Assembly (NCBI RefSeq): GCF_047675955.1 | Contig: NC_132914.1 | Coordinates: 130,124,663 to 130,188,662 of the forward strand | Length of the DNA stretch: 64,000 nucleotides | From: Chlorocebus sabaeus | Taxonomy: Eukaryota > Chordata > Mammalia > Primates > Cercopithecidae | Direction: 5' to 3' | Shown here: piece after piece, positions 1 to 11,439 of the stretch | How the letters are laid out: each line of letters starts with the position of its first letter | Position numbering within the stretch: the first letter of the stretch is position 1 | The notes under the pieces: generated by a model | The model's input: the letters and a program-made list of their open reading frames with translations, nothing else | The model's database searches: none | Told to the model about the DNA's origin: nothing | Program-made: the position numbers and the translations under genes

Positions 1-640
1 TTTCCACATTCACTGCATCCATACGGCTTCTCTCCAGTATGAATTCTCTGATGTAAAATGAGGAGTGACTTCCTGCTAAAAGCTTTCTGACATTCGCTGC
101 ACCCATACGGTTTTTCTCCTGAGTGAGTTCTTTGATGAATAGTGAGCAGTGACTTCTGTGAGAAGGCTTTTCCACACTCACTGCATTGATAGGGCTTCTC
201 TCCTGTATGAGTTCTCTGGTGAATAATAAGTTGTGACTTCTTGTTAAAAAATCTGCCACATTCCACGCATAAATAGACTCCTGTGTGTGTATGACTGGCA
301 GTGAGCCATGGCTCTTTGTTGCTGGGTTTTCTACATGTATTGCAATCACAGCGTTTTATTCCACCATGGGTTCTGTCAGGTTTGATACAGAATAATAATT
401 TATTATTGAGCTCATCAATTTTCTTTCTTTCACAGTTATTTCTTGGAATAAGCAAATCAAAAGGACATTTCAAACTTTTTTCTCCTGTGCCACATTTATG
501 GGATCTCATTCCTACATGAACAACGTTTATGCTTGAATTAAATATTTTTCCAAAAACATCATATTTATGGCCTCTCTCCATACTTTTAAGGTTGTCTTGA
601 TTATCTCGGAGCCACATTTTGGGATTATCTAGCCAGACTT
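1..640 (-). CDS. ZNF605: ZNF605 zinc-finger exon (partial; runs off the window)
   Basis: This is the 5' part of the large last exon of a KRAB-C2H2 repressor that binds DNA in the nucleus. A pyrimidine-rich acceptor ends with AG at 642-641, and the frame stays open from 640 to position 1. The exon begins in phase 1 and starts E-V-W-L-D-N-P-K-M-W. A linker of about 130 residues includes a decayed finger-like stretch (CDCNTC near 345). Three complete C2H2 fingers follow, at about 218-287, 134-202 and 50-118, then a partial finger at 1-34. They are joined by HTGEKPY or HSGEKPY linkers. Helix residues at -1, 3 and 6 are K/Q/I, Q/L/I and R/L/L. The linker and fingers match my memory of human ZNF605, and the neighbouring ZNF26 exon supports the locus. 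The remaining fingers and the stop lie outside the window. Confidence 0.86.
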
Positions 641-850
641 CTAAAAAGAGAAAAAAATGAACCATACTGTGTAATTCTTTCAATTATTATGCTTATCATG
701 TAAAGGTTCTGAAATTGGGCCATAATCCTAGTTTTTAAAAAATCTCTCAAATAATGTGTACTCATTGGGCATTGACATTTAACATAAATGAAAATTAATT
801 TTTAAATTACAAATATTTAAATACACGAACTTTTATTTTTATTATTTATG

Positions 851-1133
851 TTTTTGCGACGGAGCCTCATGCAGTCACCAGGCTGGAGTACAGTGGTGTG
901 ATCTCCGCTCACTACAACCTCTGCCTCCTGGGTTCAAGCAATTTCCTGCCTCCGCCTCCCAAGTAGCTGGGACTACGGGCATGCACCACGACACCCAGCA
1001 AATTTTTGTATTTTTAGTAGAGACGGGGTTTCACCATGTTGCCCAGGATGGTCTTAATCTCTTGACTTCGTGATCCACCCACCTTGGCCTCCCAAAGTGT
1101 TGGGATTACAGGCATGAGCCGCCGCACCTGGCC
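851..1133 (-). mobile_element. Alu
   Basis: T tail, GGAGCCTCAT..., ends CGCACCTGGCC. Diverged. Confidence 0.9.
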
Positions 1134-1144
1134 TTATTTATTAA

Positions 1145-1431
1145 TTTTTTTTGAGAGGGAGTCTTGCTCTGTCACTAGGGTGGAGTGCAGTGGCATGATC
1201 TCAGCTCACCGCAACCTCCACTTCCCGGGTTCAAGCAATTCTCCTGCCTCAGCTTCCTGAGTATCTGGGACTACAGGTTTGCACCACCACACCTGGCTAT
1301 TTTTTGTATTTTTAGTAGAGATAGGGTTTCACCAGGTTGGCCAGGATGGTCTCGATCTCCTGATCTTATGATCCACCCATGTTGGCCTCCCAAAGTGCTG
1401 GGATTACAGGTGTGAGCCACCACACCTGGTC
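1145..1431 (-). mobile_element. Alu
   Basis: Tandem to the previous Alu; ends CACACCTGGTC. Confidence 0.9.
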
Positions 1432-1446
1432 AAATACATGAACTTT

Positions 1447-1744
1447 TTTTTTTTTTTTTTTTGAGACGGAGTCTCGCTCTGTCACCCAGGCTGGAGTGTA
1501 GTGGCCGGATCTCAGCTCACTGCAAGCTCCGCCTCCCGGGTTCACGCCATTCTCCTGCCTCAGCCTCCCGAGTAGCTGGGACTACAGGCGCCCGCCTCCT
1601 CGCCCGGCTAGTTTTCTGTATTTTTCAGTAGAGACGGGGTTTCACCGTGTAGGCCAGGATGGTCTCGATCTCCTGACCTCATGATCCGCCCGTCTCGGCC
1701 TCCCAAAGTGCTGGGATTACAGGCTTGAGCCACCGCGCCCGGCC
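1447..1744 (-). mobile_element. Young AluY (Old World monkey type)
   Basis: Perfect duplication AAATACATGAACTTT at 1432-1446 and 1745-1759. Contains GGCTTGAGCCACCGCG. Confidence 0.96.
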
Positions 1745-2100
1745 AAATACATGAACTTTTAAATGAGGAAATATTAAATATACTCAAAGAACAGTGATCA
1801 TGAGATGAAAGAGCCTGGAGCAATTTCCAATCAAATACTGAGGTGATTAGTTTATTTTTTTGAAAATAATCTACGATTATCTACCATGTGTCCAGAACTT
1901 AGTGTGAGATCAGAGGAGAAAAGTGGTAAGTATACCACCATTAGAAAGCTTCACAATATAGTTAAGAATGTGATTAATAAAAACATAAAAATGCAACATT
2001 AGTATATGTTGTTGAATAGTATAATAGAAAAAGGGATATAATGCAGAATAAATGTACAATACGAACTTTACACCTGAAAGATAAGAAACATTAAATTTTT

Positions 2101-2394
2101 GGGCTGGGCGCGGTGGCTCAAGCCTGTAATCCCAGCACTTTGGGAGGCCGAGACGGGCGGATCATGAGGTCAGGAGATCGAGACCATCCTGGCTAACACG
2201 GTGAAACCCCGTCTCTACTGAAAAATACAAAAAGTTAGCCGGGCGAGGTGGCGGGCGCCTGTAGTCCCAGCTACTCGGGAGGCTGAGGCAGGAGAATGGC
2301 GTAAACCTGGGAGGCGGAGCTTGCAGTGAGCTGAGATCCAGCCACTGCACTCCAGCCTGGGCGACAGAGCCAGACTCCATCTCAAAAAAAAAAA
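2101..2394 (+). mobile_element. Young AluY (Old World monkey type)
   Basis: Flanked by AGAAACATTAAATTTTT on both sides; contains CCGGGCGAGGTGG. Confidence 0.96.
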
Positions 2395-2858
2395 AGAAAC
2401 ATTAAATTTTTGTACTATTGTTGCATTTATAAAATATTCTTATTCAGGATCATTACTTAAATCACTGATGTCAATAACTTCACCATCATCAGTAAAACTT
2501 CCTTTTGTAATTATCCAAGAGTTCTCCAGAGCTCAGTATCAACACTTTTATTTAACTTCTTCACATTCATCCTCCTTTAATTGAACCTATAATTGAATCT
2601 ATAAAGTATATATTGTATCTATATGTAATGCTATCATTGGAAATTACTCCTAACCATAATAATTTTTTGTATAATAGTAGGACAGATATTTTCGTCCAAT
2701 AAGTACAATTGTTTGTGATTTCTACAAGACCATTTATTGCATATTTTAAAAGTTTATTGACTTTTTGATGATATTCTTTACTAGCAATTGTGGGGTAATA
2801 TTCTCAGGAAGTACTCTGCAAGATGAAAAGATCTGGCACGGTCTCAAATATAAAACGA
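2395..2858. other. Unique A/T-rich intron
   Basis: Nothing recognised apart from the Alu target-site duplication at the left edge. Confidence 0.5.
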
Positions 2859-3187
2859 GGCTGGGCCTGGTGGCAGCTCACACCTACAATCCCAGCACTT
2901 TGGGAGGCTGAGGTGGGAGGACTGCTTGTCTTCAGCCCAGGAGTTTGAGACCAGCCTGGGCAACATACAGAGAACCTGTCTCTACAAATATTTTTTTTCT
3001 AAAATTAGCCATGTGTGGTGGTGCACACCTTAAGTCCCAGTTACTTGTGAGGCAGAGGGGGTGGATCACTATAGCCTGAGAGGTTGAGGTTGCAGTGAGC
3101 CATAACTGCATCACTGCACTCCACCCTAGGAGACAGTGAGACAGAGGCTCAAAACAAACAACAAACAAAAACAAACAAACAAAAAAA
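2859..3187 (+). mobile_element. AluJ-like
   Basis: Diverged body with an (AAAC)n tail. Confidence 0.85.
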
Positions 3188-3260
3188 CCCCAAAAAACTA
3201 CTCTTTTCTTGAGGTGAAAAGCCTCAACTAATTTTCAGACATCAGAATTTCAGATGAAGC

Positions 3261-3545
3261 AGGCTGGCTGTGGTGACTGATGCCTGGAATCCCAGCACTT
3301 TAGGAGGCTGAGGTGGGTGGATCACTTGACCCCAGGAGTTCAAGACCAGCCTGGCCAACATATTGAAACCCCATCTCTACCCAAATACAAAAATTAGCCG
3401 GGTGTGGTGGTGCATGCCCGTAATCCCAGCTACTTGGGAGGCTGAGATGGGAGGATCACTTGAGCCTGGGAGGTGGAGGTTGTGTGAGCCGAGAGTGAGC
3501 CACTGCACGTCAGCCTGGGTGACTGAGACCCCATCTCAAAAATAA
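3261..3545 (+). mobile_element. Alu
   Basis: GGCTGGCTGTGGTGAC... to an A-rich tail. Confidence 0.88.
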
Positions 3546-3595
3546 AATGGAATTTCAGAGGAGGCACCACTGCTGATATGGAAAATTAAAGTGTT

Positions 3596-3877
3596 GGTCA
3601 GGTGTGGTGGCTCATGCCTGTAATCCCAGCACTTTGGGAGGTCAAGGTGGGCGAATCATGAGATCAGGAGATCGAGACCATCCTGGCCAACATGGTGAAA
3701 CCCCATCTCTACTAAAAATACAAAATTAGCTGGGTGTGGTGGCGCGTGCCTGTAATCCCAGCTACTCAGGAGGCTGAGGCAGGAGAATCACTTGAACCAG
3801 GGAGTCAGAGGTTGCAGTGAGCTGAGATTGCACCACTGCACTCCAGCCTGGCAACACAGAGAGACTCCTAAGAAAGA
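3596..3877 (+). mobile_element. Alu
   Basis: The tail continues into the (GGAA)n microsatellite. Confidence 0.9.
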
Positions 3878-3931
3878 GAGGGAGGGAGGGAAGGAAGGAA
3901 GGAAGGAAGGCAGGAAGGAAGGAAGGAAGGA
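3878..3931. repeat. (GGAA)n microsatellite
   Basis: GGAGGGAGGG followed by GGAA repeats grown from the tail of the preceding Alu. Confidence 0.9.
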
Positions 3932-4153
3932 ACATTTAGTGTTTCAGGCATAAATAAATATGATAATACTATTCATTGAGATGAAAAACACTATGCAAAG
4001 AAGTTTGAAGATCAAAAGCAAGAGTCATGTAGACAAGTGTGAGATCCACTTGAAGAGTTTACAGAAAATTGTTTTATAAGGTGTGAGAACAAAGGAAAAC
4101 AATAATTTTAAATTAAAATCAAATCAAGATGCGATTAAAAATATGTCTATCCA

Positions 4154-4456
4154 GGCCAGGCGTGGTGGCTCACGCCTGCAATCTCAGCACTTTGGGAGGC
4201 TGAGGCAGATTACGAGGTCAAGGGATTGAGACCAGCCTGGTCAACATGGCAAAATCCCGTCTCTACTAAAAATACAAAAACTAGCCAGGCGTGGTGGAGC
4301 ACACCGGTAATCCCAGCTACTCGGGAGGCTGAGGCAGGAGAATTGCTTGAATCTGGGAGGCAGAGGTTGCAGTGAGCTTAGATTGTACCACTGCACTCCA
4401 GCCTGGCGACAGAGTGAGACTTCGTCTCAAAAAAAACAACAACAACAACAAAAAAA
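4154..4456 (+). mobile_element. Alu
   Basis: GGCCAGGCGTGGTGG to an (AAC)n tail. Confidence 0.9.
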
Positions 4457-4533
4457 GTCTATCCAAATTAATGAATTAAATGGTAAACAATAATAAAGTA
4501 GTTTATATGTAGACTTAAAAGTAGTATTTTGCG

Positions 4534-4821
4534 ATTTTTTAGTCAGGATATCACTGTGTTGCCCAAGGAATGAAGAGGTAGGGTCATACCTCACTGCAGC
4601 TGCAAACTCCCAGGCTGAAGTGATCCTTCTGCCTCAGTCACAAAAGTAGCTGGGACTGTTGGTGTGTGCCAGCATGCCTGGCTAATTTTTCATTTTCTTC
4701 TTGTAGAGATGGGGTCTTGCTATGTTGCCCGGGCTGGCCTTCAACTCCTGGCCTCAAGCAATACTTCTGTCTTGGCCTCCCAAAGCACTGGGATTACAGG
4801 CATGAGCCACCATATCACGCC
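4534..4821 (-). mobile_element. AluJ-like
   Basis: Strongly diverged antisense Alu ending CCACCATATCACGCC. Confidence 0.8.
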
Positions 4822-4825
4822 CACC

Positions 4826-5354
4826 AAAATGTCATTTTGATGGCACACAAACAAATACCCTCTTTCTTTCTTTCCTTCATAGTACTTATCAAATAGGTAA
4901 TCCTTTTACTCATATCTCTCCCAGTAGAATGTAAACTGTATGAGGGTAGGGAACAGATTTGTCTTTTTCACTAATGTACCCCCACTGCATAGCACATAAC
5001 AAGCCCTCAATATAGGTAGGATAAATATTATTCACTTATCATTGAGCTTCTAAAGTAGTTCCTTTCAGTATCATTAATCTTGAGAATTTTGCACTTTAAC
5101 ACAAATGCTTCATGTTCAAATACTGAATTGCTGAATATTTTATGGTTTTATATTGTCTTCTAAATTAAAATCCTACAAAGTTATTTCATGACTCATTTCT
5201 TTTCAATTCCTCTCATTCCACGTGAGAAGTGGGTCTAAATTAATAGGGGAACATAATATCTATCTTTACAGCTTTTCCAAACTGCACATACTCAGACCTA
5301 AGAAACAATGGGAGTGGTACCTAGATATCTGCAACCTGAAACATTTCCCTGCTC
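4826..5354. other. Unique A/T-rich intron
   Basis: No gene or recognisable repeat is seen. Confidence 0.5.
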
Positions 5355-5640
5355 TGCATTATGGCTCACTCCTGTAATCCCAGCACTTTGGGAGGCCAAA
5401 GCAGAGGATCACTTGAGCCCAGAGTTTGAGACCAGCCTGGGCAACATAGTGAGATCCTGTCTCTCCAAAAAAGCCAAAATTTTTAAAATTAGCTGGGTGT
5501 GGTGGTAGTCTCAGCTACTGGGGAGGCTGAAGTGGAAGGAGCTCATGAGTCCAGACAGGTCAAGGCTGCAGTGAGCTGTGACTGTGCCACTATACTCCAA
5601 CCTGGGTGACAAAGGGAGACCTTATCTAAAAAAAAATTAA
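5355..5640 (+). mobile_element. AluJ-like
   Basis: Diverged, lacks the very 5' end. Confidence 0.8.
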
Positions 5641-6322
5641 AAATAAATATTTCCCAAAGTAGATGCTTAGATGGAAACTTTTCTACTGAAGAAACATCTG
5701 ACAAACAAGACTTTTCTTTATTTGGCTCCATAATAACCAATTTTTAAAAATCAAATAAGTACATACCACAAATTCCACAGAGAGCACAGACTACGCTACT
5801 GGCCATCTTTCTTCATGGGGCAAAAAATCTTAGGACCTAGTTGTTTTAGGAATTTCAGACAATGTCTCATCAGGCCTGAGTTACTATACTATAGACGCTA
5901 CATGGGTAGAGATTTCAGGAAAAGCTGTGAGTCGAGGAACATTCACTGGAGTTGAAGAAAAGAGCCGAAAGTGAAGTCTACCTGGGGAAACTGTACCATA
6001 ATCAAAGGCACAGATGCAGAGAAAAATTTCAGAAGAGCAGTGAGGAAGAATCTAGCCGAAATGGAGTTAATAATGACTTCTATGCACAGAAAAATAAATG
6101 GAGAGATAAGATGTTCCCATACCACGAGGTTCTTCAACATAAAGGTAACGGGTACTTAAACCCACCTGACTATGTGATGGGATGGGAGGGAAGCTTTAGA
6201 GAAGTTAAACATCAAATGTACCAGAAAAATGCACTGGGAACTGACTTGAAAATCCTTAAGTCTGTACAGAGGAAGGTAAGAAGCAAAATCTCCTTACTAT
6301 GTTTAAAGTATTAGGGTTTTTT
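5641..6322 (+). other. ZNF605 intron, unique; open frame at 5952-6314
   Basis: A 120-codon frame rich in Lys/Arg begins at 5952. I recognise no domain, and it lies antisense in a ZNF605 intron. A second frame overlaps it in another phase and a third on the minus strand, as expected for chance. Confidence 0.5.
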
Positions 6323-6653
6323 TATGTGCTTTTGTTTTTAGTGACAAGGTCTCACTCTGTTGCCTAGCACATCCGTGGCTCACTGCAGCTTCCAGCTCCT
6401 GGGCTCAAGCAATCCTCCCACTTCAGCCACCCAAGCAGCTGGCACTAGAGGTGCACACCAGCATATTTGGCTAAGTTATTATTATTATTATTATTAGTAG
6501 TAGTAGTAGTAGTAGTCGTAGTAGTAGACATGGGGTCTTGCTTTGTTGCCCAGGTTGGTCTCAAACTCCTGGCCTTACGTGACTATCGTGCCTTGCCCTC
6601 TCCCCAACCTCCAAAGCATGAGGATTACAGGCATGAGCTACTGCGCCCGGCCT
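6323..6653 (-). mobile_element. AluJ-like with internal trinucleotide repeat
   Basis: Antisense Alu interrupted by (ATT)n(AGT)n; ends GCGCCCGGCC. Confidence 0.82.
6476..6528. repeat. (ATT)n(AGT)n microsatellite inside an Alu
   Basis: Runs of ATT then AGT interrupt the middle A-rich region of an antisense Alu. Confidence 0.9.
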
Positions 6654-7118
6654 AGATCTTCATTCTGTATCAGTGGGTTCATCTTCTACTCTCTGTGGTT
6701 TTAAAATAGAAATACATCAAATTACAGGAAGAGAAGAAAAATAATAAATTAAAAGTTTAAGTTTAAATAAACTCAAAGGCAATCAGTGTTATCTAAAAGA
6801 AGAAAAAAACTATGAATTCATAAAGAGAGCCTTAACCAAGAAAGTGGGGTTCTAATGGCCACCAATCTGTGCCACTGAATAAGATGGATACATTTCATCA
6901 TAAACTCCATAGAGAAAAGACACATCCCGATGTGGAGAACAGGTTATGGAGCACATCTGTTAAAAATCATGAAGAACTCATGTCACCAATCTTGAGTGAA
7001 TTTTAAAGATTCAGGAACTTTAAACAGTTTTATAAACAACATTTTAAAAGTGCCCACCTGTCATCAAAAACCAGAGAGTAAATGTTCACTGTATCTCATA
7101 AACCTGATTATTCCTCAC
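6654..7118. other. Unique intron between finger exon and KRAB-B exon
   Basis: No repeat or additional exon recognised. Confidence 0.5.
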
Positions 7119-7211
7119 CTGAAAAGTTTTGATTTAGGATTTCTTGACCTATTATCCATGGATCTTGTTGTTCCAGTTTGAAAATTGCATCAGGTTTGAG
7201 AATTTGATAAC
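7119..7211 (-). CDS. ZNF605: ZNF605 KRAB-B box exon
   Basis: This short exon has a CAG acceptor just above 7211 and a GTGAGG donor below 7119. Read in phase 1, it encodes GYQILKPDAIFKLEQQDPWI and then a short tail, a typical KRAB-B box that supports the A box in repression. Its 93 nt are a multiple of three, and the flanking exons share phase 1. It is therefore an in-frame cassette: skipping it would join KRAB-A directly to the finger exon without a frameshift. Splicing is inferred from the sequence only. Confidence 0.82.
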
Positions 7212-7468
7212 CTGTCGATTGGAAACACAGAGGACTTGGACCTAAATGCTTGGGCTAAGAGTCTTAAATATGAAGAATGTTTTATTACAAAGGCTGTGAA
7301 ATAAAAAGCAAGTGAATGAAAATCTTTCAATTTAGTATAAAAGTCAAATAATCTTTGACATGTAAAACTTACGTCCAAAATCAACAAACACCTCACAGGC
7401 CAAACAGTTACTGGCCATACAGTAAGTTACATAAGAATGTTCTTACTCAAGAAGAAGAATGTTCTTAC

Positions 7469-7589
7469 CCAAGAAAATCAGATTGCTATAGTTCTCCAAC
7501 ATCACATCCCTGTACAAGTTCTTCTGAGTAGGATTAAGTAGCTGCCATTCCTCCAACGTGAAATCCACAGCCACATCCTCAAATGATAT
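7469..7589 (-). CDS. ZNF605: ZNF605 KRAB-A box exon
   Basis: This exon encodes the KRAB-A box, which recruits TRIM28 (KAP1) and silencing machinery. The acceptor reads TTTTCCAG before 7589 and the donor is GTAAG after 7469. The 121 nt start in phase 0 and end in phase 1, matching the KRAB-B exon. The translation begins ISFEDVAVDFTLEEWQLLNP and ends RDVMLENYSNLIFLG. The residues known to matter for TRIM28 contact in this family (the DV pair, EEW and MLE) are all present, so the domain looks functional. The order A, B, then fingers is that of a standard KRAB zinc-finger gene. Confidence 0.93.
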
Positions 7590-7669
7590 CTGGAAAAGCA
7601 CAATCCCTGTTAAACCTGAAGTGGTTCTCACTTGGTCTTGTAAAATACTTCCTTCTGTATTTGTGGCAG

Positions 7670-8150
7670 GCGGCCTCTAAGATGGCCCCTGTGACCTCTG
7701 ACTCTGGTATTCATGCTTTTGCGTAATCCTCCCCTCTTGACTGTGGGCTGGACTCACTGACTCATTCTCCTGAACAGAATAGGGGAACATGATGAGATGC
7801 CAATTCCAAGACTAGGTTAGAAAGAAATGCAACTTCTATCCTGGGCACTCTTTCTCTCTGGAGGAGTCTGGCTGCTGTGTTGTAAGGTCGCCATGTGGAA
7901 GCTCATGTGCCACGGCACTGAGGCTTCCCAACAGTCACTGAGTGAGCCTGGAGGAGCCAGCTCCTTCCTCGCTGCACCCTGAGATGACGGCAGCCCTTCT
8001 CAACACCTTCATCACTGCACCATGTGGGACCCTCAACTGAAACCAACTGGGAAGCACCTGGCAGATTCCTAAGCCCAGAAACTGTGAGATCAATGTTTGC
8101 TGTTTTCAGCCCCTGAGGTTTGGGGTAATTTGTTACACAATAACTAATAC
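7670..8150 (+). mobile_element. Possible old MaLR/MLT1-like LTR
   Basis: The end TTTGCTGTTTTCAGCCCCTG plus GGTAATTTGTTACACAATAACTAAT resembles MLT-type LTR 3' ends. The rest is strongly diverged. No gene. Confidence 0.4.
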
Positions 8151-8218
8151 AATACAATATAATATAACATAATATAAAATAATCTTGAATTACGCTTTGA
8201 GCAAGAAATGTTTAAAAA

Positions 8219-8242
8219 TACACACACACACACACACACATA

Positions 8243-8304
<62 letters not shown>

Positions 8305-8310
8305 TTTTTT
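8219..8310. repeat. (CA)n(TG)n(TA)n compound microsatellite and poly-T
   Basis: About ten CA, then ATATG, about ten TG, about twelve TA, then a long T run that is the tail of the antisense Alu at 8288. The CA/TG part is self-complementary. Confidence 0.95.
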
Positions 8311-8592
8311 TGGGAGGCAGAGTCTCGCCCTGTTGCCCAGACTGGAGTACAATGGTGTGATCTCGGCTCATTGCAACCTCTGCCTCCCAGGTTCAAATGA
8401 TTATCCTGCCTCATCCTCCTGAGTAGCTGGGATTACAGGCACTCGCCACCACTCCCAGTTAATTTTTGTATTTTCAGTAGAGATGGGGTTTCACCATGTT
8501 GGCCAGGCTGGTCTTGAACACCTAACCTCGTGGTCTGCCCGCCTCGGACTCCCAAAGTGCTGGGATTACAGGCATGAGCCACCGCACCCAGC
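8288..8592 (-). mobile_element. Alu
   Basis: Long T tail fused to the compound microsatellite at 8219. Confidence 0.92.
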
Positions 8593-8808
8593 TTAAAAAT
8601 ATTTATCATTGTGAATTCATTCATCCATCGACCTATCCACTGAACAAGAAACCAGAATAGGTTGTCTTTAAACAATACAGTGGTTCTTAAAGAAGGTGCC
8701 ACTGGTATTTGAGAACCAATTTTAGCTAAGTAACATTGTCCCATGCAGTTAAGCCCTTCAGCATGTCTGGCCTCTGTCTGCTAATGACAGTAATCTCTCT
8801 CAGTCACT

Positions 8809-9143
8809 GGCTGGGCACGGTGGCTCATGCCTGTAATCCCAGCACTTTGGGAGGCTGAGGTGGGTGGATCACCTGAGGCCAGGAATTCAAGACCAGCCTG
8901 GCCAAAATGGCGAAACTCCATCTCTACTAAAAATACACACACACACACACACACACACTCAGCTGGGCATGGTGGCGGGCGCCTGTAATCCCAGCTACTA
9001 GGGAGACTGAGGCAGAAGAATCACTTAAACCTGGGAGATAGAGGTTGCAGTGAGCCACGATTGCACCCCTACACTCCAGCCTGGGCAACAGAGTGAGACT
9101 CTATCTCAAATAAATAAATAACAAAACAAACAAACAAAAAAAC
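8809..9143 (+). mobile_element. Alu with internal (AC)n
   Basis: (AC)n at about 8934-8959 in the middle A-rich region; (AAAC)n-type tail. Confidence 0.92.
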
Positions 9144-9251
9144 CACTCTCTTCCCTCTGGGCGTGATTCTGCTCCCAAGTAAGAACAACTGGCCAGCGAT
9201 TTTAGATATCTTCCAAAACACACATATTGAGCAATTAAGATTCCAGGAACT

Positions 9252-9570
9252 ATCTGGGTGCGGTGGCTCACTCCTGAAATTCCAGCACTTTGGGAGGCTG
9301 AGGCGGGTGGATCACCTGAGGTCAGGAGTTGGAGACCAGCCTGGTCAACATGGTGAAACCCCATCCTATTAAAAATACAAAATCAGCCAAGCGTGGTGGT
9401 GCATGCCTGTAATCCCAGCTACTCGGGAGCCTGAGACAGGAGAATCCTTTGAACCCTGGAGGCGGAGGTTGCAGTGAGCCAAGATTGCGCCACTGCACTC
9501 CAGCCTGGACAATAGAGCAAGATTTCATCTCAAAAAAAAAAAAAAAAGAAAAAGAAAAGAAAAGAAAAAA
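9252..9570 (+). mobile_element. Alu
   Basis: Flanked by GATTCCAGGAAC on both sides. Confidence 0.94.
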
Positions 9571-10458
9571 GATTCCAGGAACCATAACAGGTATCAGAAA
9601 TTTAAAAATGAGTAGAAAAATATCATGTTCTCAAGTACCCTTCAGGCCAGAGTGAATAAGGCTACAGGACTATGAAACTAGCATTTACAGAATATAGAGA
9701 CAAAACAGGGATAAAAACACTGGATTTGACAACACTGGCTCAGGTGCTATAAAGAAGTAAGGCTTATGAAGGGTCTCTAGAAAGTCCTGGTCACAGAGAG
9801 GGATGAGGAAAAGGACACTCTCAAGGCAGCAGCATGAGCAAAGGCATGGAAACAGAGTGTGTTTTCTCAGGGATGAAAGTTCAGGAATATAAGAGAGGAA
9901 GTGGGAGTGGGAGCGGTGGGAAAGGTCCTGGCCTCTTTAAAAGGGAAAGTGGAAAACTTGAGAGGTAAGCAGAGGCCAGCCTCCATTTGGACTCGGGTAA
10001 ATTTGAACATTCCTGTCCCAACAGTTACAAGGAACATAGAAGAAAGGAGAAAGGCTTAGAACAAGCCCAAGCATAGAGGATTAATAGGTTATTTTCCTTC
10101 ATAAAGCTGGAAGACAAGGAGTACTCTGTGTGTGGGTCAATGAAAAATAAAAATCAAAGAAAATTAATTTCTTGCCTCAAATGTTAGTGTTACACAAAGA
10201 GGTCAGAAATTGTCCCTGAGAATTATAACAAGCTAGATTTAGATAGGTGTATGGGCTGAACTCCAGTATAGATGTGTTTTGCAAAAACCTTAAGCACAGA
10301 GTTCTAAAGTGTTTTTGAGGGTGACGTGCATTCAGGCATCCAGCAGAATCAAATGCAAATTCTATTTAGAGAAAGAGATCCAAATAATTCTCATAAGGTT
10401 CAAGAAAAATGAGTACAGAGTAAAAGAGAAACCAGAATGCACACATTAAAAAAAAAAT
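9571..10458. other. Unique intron
   Basis: Possibly ancient L2-like text near 9830 (GAGCAAAGGCATGGAAACAG); otherwise nothing recognised. Confidence 0.4.
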
Positions 10459-10772
10459 TGGCTGGGTGCGGTGGCTCATGCCTGTAATCCCAACATTTTG
10501 GGAAGCTGAGGCGGGCGGGTCACCTGAGGTCAGGAGTTCGAGACCAGCCCGGCCAACACGGGGAAACTCTGTCTCTACTAAAAGTGCAAAAATTAGCTGG
10601 ACATGGTGGCATGTGCCTGGATTCCCAGCTACTCAGGAGGCTGAGACAGGAGAATCACTTGAACCCGGGAGGCGGAGGTTGCAGAGAGCTGAGACCGCGC
10701 CACCGCACTGCAGCCTAGGCGACAAGAGTGATACTCCATCTCATAAAATAAATAAATAAAATAAAAAATAAA
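10459..10772 (+). mobile_element. Alu
   Basis: GGCTGGGTGCGGTGG to an (AAAT)n tail. Confidence 0.92.
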
Positions 10773-10779
10773 AGAAATC

Positions 10780-11084
10780 TATTTATTTACGTATTTATTT
10801 TGAGATGGAGTCTTACTCTGTTGCCCAGGCTGGAACGCAATGATGCGATCTTGGCTCACTGTAACCTCTGCCTCCCAGGTTCAAGCGATTCTCCTGCCTC
10901 AGCCTCCCGAATAGCTGAGATTACAGGCACACGCCACGATGCCTGGGTAACTTTTATATTTTCAGTAGAGATGGGGTTTTGCCATGTTGGTCAGGCTGGT
11001 CTTGAACTCCTGACCTCAGGTGATCCACCCGCCTCAGCCTCCCAAAGTGCTGGGATTACAGGCGTGGGCCACCTTGCCTGGCCT
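10780..11084 (-). mobile_element. Alu
   Basis: Tail-to-tail with the previous Alu, so the pair forms an inverted repeat. Confidence 0.92.
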
Positions 11085-11439
11085 GAGAAATCTAATTTTT
11101 AAAAAAGACAGGAGAGGTATAAAAGACTTGAGATATTTGAACTGTCAGCACAGAATATAAAATAAATACATTTAATATATTCAAAGAAATAAAAGATGCC
11201 AATGAAAGTATGAAAAAGAATCAGAAGGCTATACAAATGAATAAATGGATTTGAAAAAGAATGAAATACAACTCCTAGAGATAAAGTGCATAGTAAGTAA
11301 AGTTAAGAAGTCAACGGAAGGGCTTAAGAGTAGATTAGAAAAAGATGAAGAGGGAATAAGTGAATTGGAAGACAGACCAGAAGAAATTCATAATGAAGCA
11401 AAAGAACAGAAATGGAAAATATAAAGCAACCCAGCTATA
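11085..11439. other. A-rich intron
   Basis: Purine-rich, possibly a more degraded part of the L1 that follows. Confidence 0.4.
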
